Shown: positions 47,296-56,299 of the stretch, piece after piece
Numbering within the stretch: the stretch's first letter is position 1
How the letters are laid out: every line of letters begins with the position of its first letter
Virus record (IMG/VR): IMGVR_UViG_3300044645_002359
Location: 137,261 to 201,260 of that record
DNA: 64,000 bases
Strand: one strand, 5' to 3'
Source: a virus
Position numbers and translations under genes: made by a program
Notes under the pieces: model-generated
The model's database searches: none
What the model was told of the DNA's origin: nothing
Seen by the model: the letters and a program-made list of their open reading frames with translations, nothing else

Positions 47296-47528
47296 TGAAC
47301 AACCAAATTGCAAAAGGATTCTGGAAAATCGTTGAGGATTCTCCCCCTGTAGATAAAGAGTATTTGGTTGCGTTCCCTGATAGAGCAGGGAGCTACAATC
47401 TCATAGACTGCGACATTTGGCAGTTTAAATCTGGAGAATGGCGTAGCTTGTCAGACTCTAGGTTTCTAGAGGAAGAAGTTGGCCTACCGGCTTACTACAT
47501 TGACATTCCTATGCCGAAAGCTGAGTAG
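47295..47528 (+). CDS. DUF551-like small protein
   Basis: A 77-residue protein overlapping the ThyX stop by one base. The pattern 'FWKIVEDSPPVDKEYLVAFP', 'CDIWQFKSGEWRSLSD' and 'PAYYIDIPMP' (W..v.dsPP....lv, W.....W, y..ipmP) is that of the DUF551 family, common in phages and prophages with no known activity. Conserved tryptophans and prolines suggest a small beta fold. Confidence 0.6.
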   Translation: MNNQIAKGFWKIVEDSPPVDKEYLVAFPDRAGSYNLIDCDIWQFKSGEWRSLSDSRFLEEEVGLPAYYIDIPMPKAE

Positions 47529-47538
47529 TTTACGAAAG

Positions 47539-47569
47539 ACGGTAACTCCAATAATAAAAGGGTTACCGT
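47539..47569 (+). other. 8-bp inverted repeat ACGGTAAC ... GTTACCGT
   Basis: Perfect 8-bp arms (47539-47546 and 47562-47569) with a 15-nt A-rich loop fill most of the 51-nt gap before the exonuclease gene. No T-tract follows. The right arm ends 10 nt before the ATG and could mask the ribosome site or be bound by a protein. Confidence 0.4.
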
Positions 47570-47579
47570 TACAACCCTC

Positions 47580-48563
47580 ATGAGTGAAAGTCAACCCGCC
47601 CGCCCCAAACTCGAGTCTTACTTCAAACTTGACAGTGATCCTGCTCCTTTGGTGGTAGTTGACTTTCACGTATACTTACACGATGTGAAAAAGTGGTTCG
47701 AAGAAAAAGTTGAGGGGTCCGTCAGTAAAGAAGTAGAAGACAAATTGATAAAAGGATGTTGGGCCTTGAAGATAAATCGAGGGCCGGATATGCTGCCTAG
47801 GCACGATTACCGTATTGTTGTTGTTGCAGATAGCAGATTTTCGGATACAGGTAATTACTGGCGCGACACTTTCATGAAACGATCTGCAGACGTGCAGTCG
47901 GCTTGGTTAGCTTTTGCGGAAAAAGAGGGGAAAGATCTATCGGAAATCCCAACCCATTACAAGGGCACTCGTGGAGAGAAAACCGAGACGTTTTGGCGCA
48001 TATTCAACATAGGTTGGGACTACGTCAACAAATACTATCCGGTTTTTTCTCAAGAAGGGTTTGAAGCGGACGATGTAGCAGGGGCTATATATCGCCTGTC
48101 TCGCAATAGCCCCCCAGGTTCTGTGGTACGAGAGAGGCAGATTTTGCTTTCAACTTTAGACCGAGATTGGTCTCAATTGGTTGATGAAGACATGAATGTT
48201 TATTTCGCAAACACCCGTGTTCCCTTCCCTAACGAAAAGATTCAGGAAAGATTAGTAGGCAATATAGGGGTTATTGAACATACGAAACATAGGATGGGTT
48301 ACGACCTTGACCACCCGAAGAATTTGGCCGACTGGAAAGTTAAACATGGTGATTCATCTGACAATTTGCCACCAGGCTCTCCAAAATGTCTTTTCGACCT
48401 ATGCGAACCCCATACAGAATACACTATAGAAAGAACTGCTTCCTGGTACCCTCAGCTTGAGGAGTGTTTGAATGACCCCTCTGCCAATATAAAAACTTTT
48501 CACTTTGATCAGGCTTACAAAGAATTCGCTAAAATTAGTATTGACATACCGGTGAGGTTGTAA
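47580..48563 (+). CDS. 5'-3' exonuclease / RNase H (FEN-like)
   Basis: A 327-residue protein with the metal-site acids of the FEN/T4 RNase H family: D28 ('VVVDFHVYL'), D84 ('VVVADSRFS'), a lysine/arginine helix 'YKGTRGEKTE' (about 127-136), E162, D164 and D165 ('FEADDVAGAIYRL'), D194 and D196 ('STLDRDWSQL') and the helix-hairpin region 'KHGDSSDNLPPGSP'. It would remove RNA primers and flap structures during phage replication. It lies alone between an inverted repeat and the next late promoter. Confidence 0.85.
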   Translation: MSESQPARPKLESYFKLDSDPAPLVVVDFHVYLHDVKKWFEEKVEGSVSKEVEDKLIKGCWALKINRGPDMLPRHDYRIVVVADSRFSDTGNYWRDTFMKRSADVQSAWLAFAEKEGKDLSEIPTHYKGTRGEKTETFWRIFNIGWDYVNKYYPVFSQEGFEADDVAGAIYRLSRNSPPGSVVRERQILLSTLDRDWSQLVDEDMNVYFANTRVPFPNEKIQERLVGNIGVIEHTKHRMGYDLDHPKNLADWKVKHGDSSDNLPPGSPKCLFDLCEPHTEYTIERTASWYPQLEECLNDPSANIKTFHFDQAYKEFAKISIDIPVRL

Positions 48564-48566
48564 AGC

Positions 48567-48576
48567 GGGTAAAACT
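48567..48576 (+). promoter_or_regulatory. Late-type promoter motif GGGTAAAACT
   Basis: 31 nt before ATG 48598, three bases after the exonuclease stop. It starts the second tail block and so marks the switch from nucleotide metabolism to virion genes. Confidence 0.75.
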
Positions 48577-48597
48577 AGGTAGAATGAATATGTACGG

Positions 48598-49269
48598 ATG
48601 CAATCCGACTCTGCCTACTTTGCTCAATGTAATCCGATGGCTCACCTTCTTATTGAAGTGTGTGGCGGAAATGCTGCGGCTATTCCTCAGCATTACCTTG
48701 ATAATTTCCACCATGACTTTGCTGACGGGGATATCTCTCTGGTTCCAGCACTCTCTAAGCTTGATGACGAGGTAGACTTGAGCCCAGAAGAGCTTGATGA
48801 GACCCTGGAAGCATTGCAAAAAGTCAACCCGAACCACTGGCCCGCCGTTGACGTTATAGAAAACATAGACCCACACAGGCTTCTAAATTTATCTGGGGAA
48901 TTTGAAAATCTCTCTGAAAACTTTGTTGAAGACAACCTCGGCACTGCGGAAAAAGTTGAAAGAGTTTTGAAGGGAGTGATTGAAAGTGTTTTCGGAGGTA
49001 CTGTAAACAGTATTCGAGATCCCAAGGGCGAATATCCGTCAAGTTCAAACGACTTTTTACAGGAGGATGACGGTACCTTTTCAGGAACCTTTCAACATGA
49101 AGGCCATCACTTTCGCTTTGAGATAGCTCCCACCGAGCAAGGGTGGATCTGCACTTATCGCATGGAAGAATCCTCTCTCGACAAGATTCCTCAGATTGTG
49201 AAAGATGCGAAGAGGGACAATAAAGAATCTACGAAAGTTAAAAGTGTTCGCAGTCAGGGGTGGAAGTAA
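48598..49269 (+). CDS. Tail-block protein, unknown (possible tail assembly chaperone)
   Basis: A 223-residue protein; of several ATGs after the promoter (48584, 48590, 48598) the last gives the long frame and the 31-nt spacing. It is acidic and helical in the first two-thirds ('MAHLLIEVCGGNAAAIPQHY', 'LSPEELDETLEALQKVN') and beta-like at the end ('GTFQHEGHHFRFEIAPTEQG'). Position before an adaptor candidate and the tape measure is where tail assembly chaperones lie in other phages, but no frameshifted extension is visible. The stop overlaps the next ATG (TAATG). Confidence 0.5.
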   Translation: MQSDSAYFAQCNPMAHLLIEVCGGNAAAIPQHYLDNFHHDFADGDISLVPALSKLDDEVDLSPEELDETLEALQKVNPNHWPAVDVIENIDPHRLLNLSGEFENLSENFVEDNLGTAEKVERVLKGVIESVFGGTVNSIRDPKGEYPSSSNDFLQEDDGTFSGTFQHEGHHFRFEIAPTEQGWICTYRMEESSLDKIPQIVKDAKRDNKESTKVKSVRSQGWK

Positions 49270-50798
49270 TGGCTTTTTCAGGTTCAATACCTCTTGTTTC
49301 CCTGGGGTCTGGCTCTTTAAGTGGCATAGCCGGGGGGCTAATCAACAACCTAACTTCCTCGGCAATCAGTGTAGCTTTAAGCCCCAGGTTATCTGACCAG
49401 TGGGCGAATTCCTTAGGGCTAAACCCTCAGGCTCTAACAAACTTTGTAGGAACCATTGCGACTCCGGGGCTAATCTCAGCAGGTGGTCAGGCCATCTCTC
49501 AGGCGCTGACCTCTTCGATTGTAAACTCGAAAGCTCTTGGGCCTGCAGGACCCTTGGTCCAAAACTTTGTGACCGGAGCGGCTAACAATTTAACCCAGGG
49601 TTTGCTCGGAAACATTTTTCCGCCAACAACGAGTAGCCCTACGAAATTCTTCCCTGGCGCGGGGAATGAGCCTGAAGCTGATTACCAGGGGTTCACTTAT
49701 AACCTCGGAACCAACGGCCCTGACGTTGTTTTCTCTCTTAAACCCGCTACGACTGGTGCTCAAGCCGAAGTGAAAGACCAAGTCTCTGGAAACGGTCCCG
49801 GCGGTGTTTCAACGTCTATACCAGCTGGTCAGAGTGTTCCGTCATCTAGTGGCGCTCCTGCCTCTTCTATCGGGGACTATTCAAAAGCCTTTCAAAACAC
49901 TTCCAACACATTCCTGACTGACTTAAATCTTCAAGCTATCTCGGCAGGGTCAAGTAGCGGTATTCCGTTCGGTAGTCCGGACGCATTTAAGACTTTGTCT
50001 GCAGTCCCCTTGAACTTAACTTTTTCTGCAGTGGGACAACCTTTCTCTTTAGACACATCTCAAAGTTCAGTTTGGAATTTTATCTGTGCCCCAGAAGAAA
50101 TTTCGTGGTCCACTGCTGCTCAGGTTGATCGGGTTCCAATTTTCGGTACCAACTACCCACCTGTAGTGTCTGGTAGCAGGGGAATGAGAGAGCTGAGCAT
50201 GTCAAATGCCCTGGTTGAGGGGTTCACAAGAGGCAAGACCATCGAAGGGAAAATATCCGACTTAGAAAATCTACTGAACTTCTCTCTTGATACGAAAAAC
50301 GGGTATGTGAAAGTACCCGTGTACTGGATTTACGCGAACAACAAGAGATACGGGGATGTTGACGGCGGTTGTTTCATTATCAAGGAGATGAAAGTTAAAG
50401 AGGAAATGAGAGACTTGACTGGTTTGTCGACTCGTGCCAAAGTAGATATATCTTTTTCTCAGGTTCCTCCATACCAAGTCGACGACGGTAGAGACATAGC
50501 GAGCAAGACAGTGTCGGGAACGACTTCGAGTCTGGGTGCAGTTGCTAACGTTCAGAGAGAAAGACCCATAAACATAGCCCCAACCACTGGAGCTAGTGGC
50601 AGAAGGGGGAGGCAAGGTAGCAGTGTGACGGGTAGTGCTAATCAAGGTGTTTCTCCAACTGTGAAAATACTGGGGGTTCCCACAGGAGCGACTAATGTGA
50701 AAATTGATACGAATAAAAAGGGTGAATCTACGGTTAGATACATATTTAATGGGGTTGAACGTTCGAAGTTGTTACCTAGAGGCACACCACTATTTTAA
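49269..50798 (+). CDS. Tail/baseplate adaptor candidate upstream of tape measure
   Basis: A 509-residue protein from ATG 49269 (MAFSGSIPLVSLGSGS). Residues 1-120 are Gly/Ala/Ser-rich and hydrophobic like membrane-interacting or tube-lumen segments. Residues about 265-410 are a folded unit: 'FICAPEEISWSTAAQVDRVP', 'RGMRELSMSNALVEGFTRGK', 'YVKVPVYWIYANNKRYGDVD', 'STRAKVDISFSQVPPYQVDD'. This resembles the LysM-adaptor/gp53-like proteins that link baseplate hub and tube in contractile systems (n-P..i......v.ip..g, l.f.G, w.....v.i...). Immediately upstream of the tape measure. Weak recognition; role inferred. Confidence 0.5.
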   Translation: MAFSGSIPLVSLGSGSLSGIAGGLINNLTSSAISVALSPRLSDQWANSLGLNPQALTNFVGTIATPGLISAGGQAISQALTSSIVNSKALGPAGPLVQNFVTGAANNLTQGLLGNIFPPTTSSPTKFFPGAGNEPEADYQGFTYNLGTNGPDVVFSLKPATTGAQAEVKDQVSGNGPGGVSTSIPAGQSVPSSSGAPASSIGDYSKAFQNTSNTFLTDLNLQAISAGSSSGIPFGSPDAFKTLSAVPLNLTFSAVGQPFSLDTSQSSVWNFICAPEEISWSTAAQVDRVPIFGTNYPPVVSGSRGMRELSMSNALVEGFTRGKTIEGKISDLENLLNFSLDTKNGYVKVPVYWIYANNKRYGDVDGGCFIIKEMKVKEEMRDLTGLSTRAKVDISFSQVPPYQVDDGRDIASKTVSGTTSSLGAVANVQRERPINIAPTTGASGRRGRQGSSVTGSANQGVSPTVKILGVPTGATNVKIDTNKKGESTVRYIFNGVERSKLLPRGTPLF

Positions 50799-50805
50799 CC
50801 CCACG

Positions 50806-50815
50806 GGGTAAAGTC
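50806..50815 (+). promoter_or_regulatory. Late-type promoter motif GGGTAAAGTC
   Basis: 47 nt before the ATG of the tape measure gene (50853); lies directly after the preceding stop. Confidence 0.7.
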
Positions 50816-50852
50816 TAATTAACACTAGGCTAGTACCGCACGAGAAACGCGA

Positions 50853-53800
50853 ATGGCGGACAATAAAACTTTTACTCTGATCGGTAAATTTGACGATCAG
50901 ATTACCAAAAAGTTAAAAAACCTGAACAAGGAGCTTGAAAAGCTAGGCAAGCCCCTTAAGAATAACAACGCCGCCGCTTCCCTTCGAGATGGGTTTAAGG
51001 CTGCTAACACAGAGCTGAAGAATTTAAGCAAGACTTTTGAAGACCTGAACTCCAGAGTAGGGTTAATTTCAAAACCTATAAATGGAGTCACAAGAAGTTT
51101 GAATGACGCAGCGTCGGCTGCAGGTAAAGTTAGAGACACAGTGTCTCAAATTGGAGAGGGGGTGAAGGGGTTAGACGGGATAACTGAGTCTCTAAGTGAA
51201 GCTGCTCGAATGGCTGGGAGAACGCAGGAGGAGGTAGCCGGGATCGGAGAAGCTGCTGGAAGAGCTACGCGGCAAGCCGAAGATTTGATGACCACTCTCC
51301 TAAAGGCTGACGCCCTAAGCAAGTTCGGGGATGCGATGGCCAGTGGATTTGAGAGAGGGATGAGAACTATGTTAGGAACCGCTCAAAAGGGGGCGGGTCT
51401 GATCTCAAAACTTTTCAAAGAGTCAATGGAGGATGAGCTAGCCGACGTGAAAGCTGCCTCCGGTATTGAAGGATCCTTTAGGCTCAAAGGCTATGAGGGG
51501 TCTTTCAAAGATTCTCAGAAGATGTATAAAAAGTACGATCAAGTTGTGTCGGAAATGATCCGGCAGTCTTCGGCACCTACAGCTAAAGTTGTTGAACTTC
51601 AGAGATATACTTTGGATACGATGGGACCCCTCATGTTGGCTGCAGAGGGGGTGGCCAAGGGTACCAAAATGAAGGACATTGACCCGAAAAAATTAGAGGC
51701 TTCTGCTAAAAACTACGGTGCCTTTCTAGAGAAAGCGGCTCTTTTCTCTCAGGGAACAGGTTCTGCGGGTTTCCGTGTAGCTGCTGGAATTGAGGGTCTA
51801 GTTACCCGAGGGAAGATCGACACAACTATTGACTTCTTCACAGACAACATCATGTTGATGAAGAACCTTGAGGAAGCAGGTTTCATGGGCCGACAAGGTG
51901 GAGGTGGAAGTGGAAAAATGATGAATGCCACTGACGCAGTTAGAATGAAGGCCATGATGGATGCCTTCAATAAATCCATGTCAAGTGAGTCTACCAAAGC
52001 AATGGCTCAGAGTTTAACGGGCTCTCTGCAAGGTCTTCAGGACACTCTCTTCAACCCTTCCGTAGGGATTCTTGGGATGGCTGTAACTTTCACCAAGGAA
52101 GAACAGAAGAAGGCGAATGATTCAATCATTAAGATACAAAATGCACGTATAGACAGATACCGTTGGGATCTGAAAAACGAGGCAGCGGATTCCCGAAGAG
52201 CTAAGCAACTTAGGGCTAATATTGAGCAAGCTCAGCTTACAAGAGACCAGCTGACGAAAGATGGAGCAGATGAGATTAGTACCCCCTTCAAGGCATTCAG
52301 CTACGCATTTTCTAACTTAGTGAGAAGTCTAACTGACGCCTTAAACTCCATAGGACCAGTTTGGACGAATTTCGCATTGGCCGCAATAGAAGTCACAAAC
52401 ACGGTGTTTGGGCCGCTATCGGGAACATTGAGTGCTGTGGCTTCTAACATGAGGTCAAAAGACCCTTCAAATAAAATGACTCAAGCTGAAGGATTTGGCA
52501 GAATTGTGGGGGAAATTTTCAAGACTGTAGGGCAAATCATGGGTGATCTTGCAAATATGATAAAAGACCCCAATAGCGCATTGGGGAAGGCTCAAAGTGA
52601 ATTTATGAAGGGTTTCATGTCTGCATTCACAGGACCTGGCTCCTTAGACGCGGCTAAGAAAGGCATAGAAAGTGGAATATCTGCCTTTGTAGGGAAACTC
52701 TTTGAGTTTATTTTCAAAGTGATAACTTATGAGCCAATCAGACCCTTAGTTTTAACCTTCATTGGTGCCATATTCGGTCCCCCCCTTATAAGTGCCGTGA
52801 TATCCTCTGCAACTCCCTTAATAGCGAGTGCCATTTTTAAGGCAGTTTCAGGTTCCTTAGTGGCCTCAACTTCAGGGTCTGTTGCGGGTGCTGGAGCAGG
52901 TGCAGCTGGCGCGGCGGCGGCGGCAGGTGCCGGGGGATTACTGGCGTCAGTCTTAGGTGTCACTGCAATAATTGCTTTATTAGTAGCAGCATTTGTTATC
53001 TTTGAAGGACCCCTGAGAGCATTAGCAGACTGGTTAACAGACACTGGCATTAAACTAACCGAAAGTAGTAACTGGGCTGCATCTGCCGCAGGGTATTTCT
53101 TAAAAGGTCTAGCTAATGTTTTAAGAGGGCTCACAGACTTTTTTACTGGAATTTGGGACATTTTAGTAGGGATGTTCACAGCTGACCAAGAGAAGATAGT
53201 CCAAGGCGTTCGGAAAATTTTCTGGGGTATTGGAGAAGTTTTAAGGGGGGTTGTACAAAGCATATTGGGAATGGGAGGAATTATCGTTGGTGCAATCGGT
53301 AATTTGTTTAACGCTATAGGTCGTATCATCGAAAGTATGATACCTGGAAATAGCGCAGCTGCTTCAGGCCAGGGCAGGAAAACTTCCGACTGGGGTTCCA
53401 GTGGAACCCCGCAGAGAAGATCAACTGCGGCGGCTCCTAAGACATCTTTAAATCTTTACGGTGGCGCAGGCCCCCAAATGACTTCTTCTTTGGGATCTTC
53501 CGTAGAAGAGTCAAGTAAAAAACTTCAGTCTTATAGCCAAGTTGTGGGCATGACTGTAAAAGAGTCTCAAAACAACTTGTCGGTTTCAAGAAGTCTCTCT
53601 CAACAACAAGCAGTAGTGACCCAAAAAATGACTGCAGCGTGGGAAAAAACGAATACAACCTCTCAAGGAAATTTATTGTCCTCTGCTACAGACTTATCAA
53701 AGTCTATCACCTCTGCATCATTCAAAATAAATCAAGCAAGTTCCTCAGTGAAGGCTAATTCTAGCCCCCTGGCTGCTCCTGCAGTTCGTGGCTTCCTGCC

Positions 53801-54602
53801 AGGGTCTTCCAACAATAAAATGTCTTTAGACGAAGCTCTCTCTTCTGAGATGCGGAATAAACCGTCCGGCTCTCATCTTGTTATTGCAAATTCAACTGAA
53901 ACAGTTATACCTGCTGCCCAAGGGTACACTCCTGCGTCTGGGGGACCTCTCCCGATGCTTGGTGCGGCACTTTCTAAGTATGTCGGACCCCTGAACAAGC
54001 TTGGTGAGATGGCCGATGGGCTCAGGAAACTTAGAGAAAGCTCCATGCTCTTCGGAGGTGGCTCCGGAAGTCTATTGGGGGCCAAGTCTCTAGCAGCAAT
54101 GTTCGGTCTCAGTTTAACTTCATTCATTCGACCCCATTCTGTTGGATCCTATCACCAAACAGGAAGGGCTATGGACTTTTCAAATAGCAGTGGTCCCACT
54201 CCTCAAATGATGGCATTTGCGAGAGAGATGATTAAGCGGTATGGCAGTTCTTTAACAGAACTTATTTACACACCGTTAGGCTTCAGTGTTAAAAATGGAA
54301 GAAAAGTAGCCCCTCTGGCAGCGGCTGGCCACTATAACCACGTTCACGTGGCTTACGCCTTAGGGCAAGGTAGCCCTGCGTTTTTCTCTAATCAAAATGA
54401 AGCTATGGCTTGGGAGCGAAAGATGATGCCTCCCTCCGCAAAAGTGGCGTCATTCACAGCGAACACCTCAGAAGGGTTCGGCCACTCAACTATTAACGCC
54501 CCAATCACGATTTATCAACAACCGAACCAAGACCCGGAAGAACTTGCTTCTATGGTAGCAATGAGAATTGGTATGGTCGTAGACGAACTCAGGAACCACT
54601 AA
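50853..54602 (+). CDS. Tape measure protein with C-terminal LAS-type peptidase domain
   Basis: A 1249-residue protein. Residues 1-160 are coiled coil and Lys/Ala-rich; a long helical middle has Ala-rich segments; hydrophobic transmembrane-like stretches lie at about 635-720 and 790-830, as usual for tape measures that enter the cell envelope. Near the C-terminus 'HQTGRAMDF' (H1101, D1108) and 'HYNHVHVAY' (H1163, H1165) form the H-x6-D...H-x-H zinc site of LAS peptidases (lysostaphin/D-Ala-D-Ala peptidase fold), which would cut peptidoglycan during DNA entry. At about 1.5 angstrom per residue the tail would be near 190 nm. ATG is used; hub gene follows by 1 nt. Confidence 0.88.
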   Translation: MADNKTFTLIGKFDDQITKKLKNLNKELEKLGKPLKNNNAAASLRDGFKAANTELKNLSKTFEDLNSRVGLISKPINGVTRSLNDAASAAGKVRDTVSQIGEGVKGLDGITESLSEAARMAGRTQEEVAGIGEAAGRATRQAEDLMTTLLKADALSKFGDAMASGFERGMRTMLGTAQKGAGLISKLFKESMEDELADVKAASGIEGSFRLKGYEGSFKDSQKMYKKYDQVVSEMIRQSSAPTAKVVELQRYTLDTMGPLMLAAEGVAKGTKMKDIDPKKLEASAKNYGAFLEKAALFSQGTGSAGFRVAAGIEGLVTRGKIDTTIDFFTDNIMLMKNLEEAGFMGRQGGGGSGKMMNATDAVRMKAMMDAFNKSMSSESTKAMAQSLTGSLQGLQDTLFNPSVGILGMAVTFTKEEQKKANDSIIKIQNARIDRYRWDLKNEAADSRRAKQLRANIEQAQLTRDQLTKDGADEISTPFKAFSYAFSNLVRSLTDALNSIGPVWTNFALAAIEVTNTVFGPLSGTLSAVASNMRSKDPSNKMTQAEGFGRIVGEIFKTVGQIMGDLANMIKDPNSALGKAQSEFMKGFMSAFTGPGSLDAAKKGIESGISAFVGKLFEFIFKVITYEPIRPLVLTFIGAIFGPPLISAVISSATPLIASAIFKAVSGSLVASTSGSVAGAGAGAAGAAAAAGAGGLLASVLGVTAIIALLVAAFVIFEGPLRALADWLTDTGIKLTESSNWAASAAGYFLKGLANVLRGLTDFFTGIWDILVGMFTADQEKIVQGVRKIFWGIGEVLRGVVQSILGMGGIIVGAIGNLFNAIGRIIESMIPGNSAAASGQGRKTSDWGSSGTPQRRSTAAAPKTSLNLYGGAGPQMTSSLGSSVEESSKKLQSYSQVVGMTVKESQNNLSVSRSLSQQQAVVTQKMTAAWEKTNTTSQGNLLSSATDLSKSITSASFKINQASSSVKANSSPLAAPAVRGFLPGSSNNKMSLDEALSSEMRNKPSGSHLVIANSTETVIPAAQGYTPASGGPLPMLGAALSKYVGPLNKLGEMADGLRKLRESSMLFGGGSGSLLGAKSLAAMFGLSLTSFIRPHSVGSYHQTGRAMDFSNSSGPTPQMMAFAREMIKRYGSSLTELIYTPLGFSVKNGRKVAPLAAAGHYNHVHVAYALGQGSPAFFSNQNEAMAWERKMMPPSAKVASFTANTSEGFGHSTINAPITIYQQPNQDPEELASMVAMRIGMVVDELRNH

Positions 54603-54603
54603 T

Positions 54604-56211
54604 ATGGCAAACAGCTTAATAATCCCACGCTGCGAAGTTGTCTGGGGAGACGTGAACCTCATGAATTACAACTTCGACGGTAGTACACCAGGGTTGACAA
54701 ACCAACCCCTAGTCTACGATGTAAGAGTATCTTTGCAAGATTCCGGCCAAACACCCACAGGTTCCATGCGTTGGAACCCAACCGGTGTGGCTTTCAGAGT
54801 TTATGAGAAATTGATAGAAACTGCAATCAACAAGACCATCACTGTTAGGTATTACTACCTAAACGGTCGTTCTATTACTTTCTCGTTCGTGTGGTCTGGG
54901 CAAACAGAGGTTTACGGAAAAGAGATGTCTCTTGAAGTGAAACTTGCCTCTGAACTCGACGGTCTTGTGAATGCGAACATAAAGAGCACAGCACAAGCCA
55001 GTGACCAAGGCTCTTCACCTTTAACCAACCTATCGCAGTTGAACTACACGTTCGGTGTTGATAAGTATGACCTGGTGAAAATAACGCCCCAGACACAGGA
55101 AAACTTGAAAACAACCAAAGTTCTTTCAAATTACTCAGAAGGAACCAACTATCTTGACAGTGTGAAAAACTTATTTGAGCAGACAGGCAGTATAGTTATG
55201 GCGTCTAATATTGTTTCTCCGGGGGGAACACAAAAATTGTCAGCAAACTGCGTTGTATTGGGACCCTACCTATCGGATAGTAAAACAGTAGAGGAACTTC
55301 CCGCACAGAGTCAATTCCCCGACCCATCAGTAAGGTACGGATACTTTCTCGGCCCAGGCATCATAAATACAATTACAAAAACGTCTGAATGGCAGCCACC
55401 CCAAAAAACACAAACTAGCTTAGACAGCATTCAAGCTAAGGTTCAGGCTACCGACCCTGGAACGCAGGGGCAACCTACGCCGACTACACCACAAAGCCAA
55501 CAAGCTGCCGCTGCGGCTCAGTCTCAAAACAGAAGCGGGGCTGGGAACACTGCTAATTCCCGTGCGAGGCCCGGAGTTCGATTGAAGGATAACCAAGATG
55601 GGGAAAAAAGAAAGCTAGAATTGCAGCAAGAGCGAGGGTCTAAACTAAGTGCTTCCTTATTTATGTGCCCTTCCCTCACAGGTATTAAACCAAGCGATGT
55701 TGTTTTCATTCCAAACTTCAGCGGAACTTACATAGAAGACTGGATTGTCAACGGAATTGAATACGCGCAGACTGACGGCGGTGTTGAAGTTTCCCTTCAG
55801 GCTAGCAGACAGTACGGACTGGGCAATTTGATGAACAAAAGACTCGGCGATGAATGGTTAGGAAAAGCTAAAGCCAAGAATTTGGTTGGATCTACTGGAA
55901 CTCTTGAGGGATGGCACGAATACGCTTGGGGATCACTGGGCTTCAATAAGCCGGTTGAATCCTCGCAAACGGCCGCTACAACAGGCGGTTCTCAAACGGC
56001 AGTTACAGCGGGAAATTCCCCAACAGTTTCGGATTCTTTTTCACAGTTGGCAAAACCTTTTGGAACTTCCCAAACTTTGATAACAGATAAAGCCCTTTAT
56101 GATTACTTGACTAAATACTTGAATGTGAAAGCTGTGAATGGAAGCGGAGTTATAGACCTCCCTATCGACAAAGTAAGGCAGTTAAACCAACTTCGTTTAG
56201 AGGATCGCTAA
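54604..56211 (+). CDS. Baseplate hub protein (gp27/GpD-like), probable
   Basis: A 535-residue protein directly after the tape measure. N-terminal strand-rich half: 'PRCEVVWGDVNLMNYNFDG', 'VYDVRVSLQDSGQTPTGSM', 'LEVKLASELDGLVNANIKS'. A 90-residue Gln/Ala/Thr-rich linker (about 275-365) separates it from 'GIKPSDVVFIPNFSGTYIED' and 'VSLQASRQYGLGNLM', which matches the end of hub domains ('pG.vv.....ldG.w.V..v.h.....g...s.l....'). The C-terminus is Ser/Thr/Gln-rich. Hub trimers join the tail tube to the spike. Recognition is partial; gene order supports it. Confidence 0.6.
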   Translation: MANSLIIPRCEVVWGDVNLMNYNFDGSTPGLTNQPLVYDVRVSLQDSGQTPTGSMRWNPTGVAFRVYEKLIETAINKTITVRYYYLNGRSITFSFVWSGQTEVYGKEMSLEVKLASELDGLVNANIKSTAQASDQGSSPLTNLSQLNYTFGVDKYDLVKITPQTQENLKTTKVLSNYSEGTNYLDSVKNLFEQTGSIVMASNIVSPGGTQKLSANCVVLGPYLSDSKTVEELPAQSQFPDPSVRYGYFLGPGIINTITKTSEWQPPQKTQTSLDSIQAKVQATDPGTQGQPTPTTPQSQQAAAAAQSQNRSGAGNTANSRARPGVRLKDNQDGEKRKLELQQERGSKLSASLFMCPSLTGIKPSDVVFIPNFSGTYIEDWIVNGIEYAQTDGGVEVSLQASRQYGLGNLMNKRLGDEWLGKAKAKNLVGSTGTLEGWHEYAWGSLGFNKPVESSQTAATTGGSQTAVTAGNSPTVSDSFSQLAKPFGTSQTLITDKALYDYLTKYLNVKAVNGSGVIDLPIDKVRQLNQLRLEDR

Positions 56212-56212
56212 G

Positions 56213-56240
56213 TTTACCTCTCCTGGACAGAACCTATACT
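56213..56240 (+). promoter_or_regulatory. Possible sigma70-type promoter TTTACC-N16-TATACT
   Basis: TTTACC at 56213-56218 and TATACT at 56235-56240, about 60 nt before the ATG at 56300. Weak -35 but same TATACT -10 as two other early-type promoters. A 6-bp hairpin (CTGAGC ... GCTCAG, 56254-56271) lies in the leader. Confidence 0.45.
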
Positions 56241-56299
56241 TGTTTTGAACGTGCTGAGCAATAGGGCTCAGAATATCGCGTTCTTAACCAGTAACAAAA

